A program made the translations under genes and the position numbers. From positions 1 to 17,400 of the forward strand of contig CAZJGS010000047.1 of NCBI GenBank assembly GCA_964545735.1: 17,400 nucleotides of DNA, given 5' to 3'. This DNA comes from Pleomorphochaeta sp964545735 (GTDB taxonomy: Bacteria > Spirochaetota > Spirochaetia > Sphaerochaetales > Sphaerochaetaceae). A model generated the notes under the pieces. The model was given only the letters and a program-made list of their open reading frames with translations, was not told where the DNA came from and did no database searches. Below are positions 16,271 through 17,400 of the stretch, in pieces (the first letter of the stretch is position 1; each line of letters opens with the position of its first letter).

Positions 16271-16870
16271 TTATTTTACGAAAATTTGTTTAGATACCTT
16301 CATGAATTCCATTGCACTTCCAATTTCTGTCAATGGGATATCATATTTATCGCTTATCTTATTAAATCTTTGATCTGTGTTACCATCTTTAACAACTATC
16401 ATCCAATCTGATGCAGGACAAATTAAATCAATACAACGTTCATTTGAGTTAGTTTTAATTGTAGACCTTTTATCTTTTTCTAGAAGCAAAGCTATTATTG
16501 GTAAATCAATATCCTTTGCATGTTTTATTACTCTTTTTAGGCGATCGATTTCATCGTCGATAGTAATTCCAGAAGCTCCAAGACCTTTATCTGTGGATCC
16601 TATAACAATTAATAAACAAGAATAGTCCAAATCTGATAAATCATCTTCTTTTGGTTCAGATTTATAAAAGAAATCTGTACCTAGTTTAAGAACTCTTGCT
16701 TGTCCAATTAATAATCTGGCCATTTTTCCACCAGGACCTTGTCCTGCATTTGTTATTAGAAGTGGAGCCGGATATTCTCGAACAGGGGCTCCTGTTGTTT
16801 TTGCAAATACCTGCATTGGTAAGATTGCAAGAAGTAATAATAATAACAATGAAAAAGTATACTTTCGCAC
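16271..16870 (-). CDS. Secreted DUF6305-like protein, unknown function
   Basis: The 199-aa protein has a signal peptide (1-23: MRKYTF, a run of leucines, then MQVFA) and a ~175-residue globular domain. PLLITNAGQGPGGKM (36-50) starts the domain, and the strand CLLIVIGSTDKGLGAS plus LPIIALLLEKD give alternating beta-alpha character like a Rossmann-type fold. I associate it with DUF6305 from memory; no function is known. It is the first gene of the operon and could be a periplasmic binding partner of the next-door permease. The start is GTG at 16870, 7 nt after AAGGAGG. An ATG (16877-16875) lies between that site and GTG but in another frame, ends early, and is too close to the Shine-Dalgarno. 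Confidence 0.65.
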   Translation of the reverse strand: MRKYTFSLLLLLLLAILPMQVFAKTTGAPVREYPAPLLITNAGQGPGGKMARLLIGQARVLKLGTDFFYKSEPKEDDLSDLDYSCLLIVIGSTDKGLGASGITIDDEIDRLKRVIKHAKDIDLPIIALLLEKDKRSTIKTNSNERCIDLICPASDWMIVVKDGNTDQRFNKISDKYDIPLTEIGSAMEFMKVSKQIFVK

Positions 16871-16952
16871 TTTTCATCCTCCTTTGTTATTATTTTAGCT
16901 ATTTAGCAAAATTCTTAGAATTTACTGTTTAGTTAAAATTAATTTATTTGTG

Positions 16953-16980
16953 ATTATAACATGATTACATAATATAACAA
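16953..16980 (-). promoter_or_regulatory. Promoter of the PGA-accessory operon
   Basis: TTGTTA (16980-16975), a 16-nt spacer, then a perfect TATAAT (16958-16953) preceded by TG at the extended -10 position (TGTTATAAT). The implied start site is near 16946, leaving a ~75-nt leader before the GTG at 16870. No riboswitch-like fold was recognised in that leader. Confidence 0.65.
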
Positions 16981-17116
16981 CCTTTTTCTAATGAATATAA
17001 TTAATTATTAAACTAGTAATAATTTACAAAATATTACAATAAAGACCTCATAATTGCAATTTTTGAGCATAAAACGAGATAAATATGTTTAATTTATAAT
17101 ATTCTAATTATTATGT

Positions 17117-17156
17117 TTCTAGTTTTTTACTTTTTTTATGTAAAGTATAACTAGAA
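17117..17156. repeat. Two-part inverted repeat upstream of the PGA-accessory operon
   Basis: TTCTAGTT (17117-17124) and AACTAGAA (17149-17156) pair perfectly. Inside them TACTTT (17128-17133) pairs with AAAGTA (17142-17147). As RNA it is an AU-rich 14-bp hairpin with a small asymmetric loop. It lies ~140 bp upstream of the promoter, so it may be a regulator site or the 3' hairpin of an upstream transcript. Confidence 0.5.
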
Positions 17157-17274
17157 TAAAGATCCTAAAATAATTATTGTTATTTAGTAAAAATTGTTAG
17201 TAAACATTAAAAAATTCTTTCGACTATGGTCACAACTATTAGTTAGGAAATCCAAGAAATGATATAAAAATGGT

Positions 17275-17298
17275 TATTTTAGATTAAAATCTAAAATA
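17275..17298. repeat. 11-bp perfect inverted repeat with a 2-bp centre
   Basis: TATTTTAGATT (17275-17285) and AATCTAAAATA (17288-17298) are perfect complements separated by AA. The compact dyad looks like a dimeric-regulator binding site. It could also be a weak terminator of a gene ending near 17329 on the minus strand, where ACCATTTTT follows the stem. Confidence 0.5.
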
Positions 17299-17400
17299 TG
17301 AGAAATGAGATTTAAAGCAAAAAAGCACTCAATATTGTAAAAATAATAAAATATCCACAGATGATCTAGATAACTTTGCATAAGATTTCAAAGATTTTGA

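Larger units (their letters stand above)
16981..17400. other. Upstream region without a recognisable gene
   Basis: About 420 bp, extremely AT-rich, with no credible gene in six frames. It holds two strong inverted repeats (17117-17156 and 17275-17298, listed separately). On the minus strand the frame entering at 17400 stays open for 23 codons to a TGA at 17331-17329, which could be the tail of a gene outside the window but is too short to identify. Confidence 0.55.

Noticed and set aside
16686..16877. 63-codon ORF starting at the ATG between the Shine-Dalgarno and the GTG of the DUF6305-like gene
   Set aside because: It is an out-of-frame shadow; the ATG is only about 2 nt from AAGGAGG, and the GTG frame gives a proper signal peptide and a long domain.
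17329..17400. Possible C-terminal tail of a gene entering from the right on the minus strand
   Set aside because: Only 23 codons, no motif, and such a run is expected by chance, so no gene is called.

Overview
All recognisable genes lie on the minus strand, so the window reads from right to left. The DNA is strongly AT-rich, Shine-Dalgarno sites of the AGGAG type are strong, and genes are packed into operons. This gene set suggests an anaerobic low-GC bacterium (Clostridia, Halanaerobiales or Fusobacteria-like). The sequence alone does not settle the taxon.

Left half (about 1-7200): a branched-chain amino acid operon in the order leader peptide, ilvN, ilvC, leuA, cimA, leuC, leuD, leuB (cut by the window edge). 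LeuA and CimA feed the same LeuCDB enzymes: LeuA starts the leucine branch, and CimA makes citramalate, so 2-oxobutyrate for isoleucine can come from pyruvate without threonine deaminase. IlvC serves all three pathways. IlvN is a regulatory subunit whose catalytic partner IlvB is not in the window, and neither is IlvD. Upstream of ilvN is an unannotated 38-codon leader ORF in which 21 residues are Ile, Leu or Val. Its stop codon abuts an RNA hairpin, and the ilvN ribosome-binding site can itself fold into a hairpin. This looks like ribosome-mediated attenuation rather than a T-box.

Right half (about 7600-16950): a poly-gamma-glutamate (PGA) locus. From a promoter near 16953-16980 the order is a secreted DUF6305-like protein, a 12-ish-TM ion-transporter-superfamily permease, a 58-aa two-helix membrane protein, a membrane-anchored M14/AstE-like zinc hydrolase, and two tandem secreted C69 dipeptidases. 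A strong rho-independent terminator follows, then pgsB, pgsC and pgsW. PgsB/PgsC form the PGA synthase core and PgsW is its associated membrane protein. No CapA/PgsA or CapD/GGT gene is visible here. The hydrolases and permease may therefore release, trim, anchor or recycle the polymer; that is inference from position.

The two C69 genes are identical over 1,524 bp but differ in their signal peptides and C-terminal tails, which points to gene conversion or a very recent duplication. Two stretches without confident genes remain: 7195-7614, between the two operons, and 16981-17400, at the right edge. Both are AT-rich with palindromes and possible promoters.
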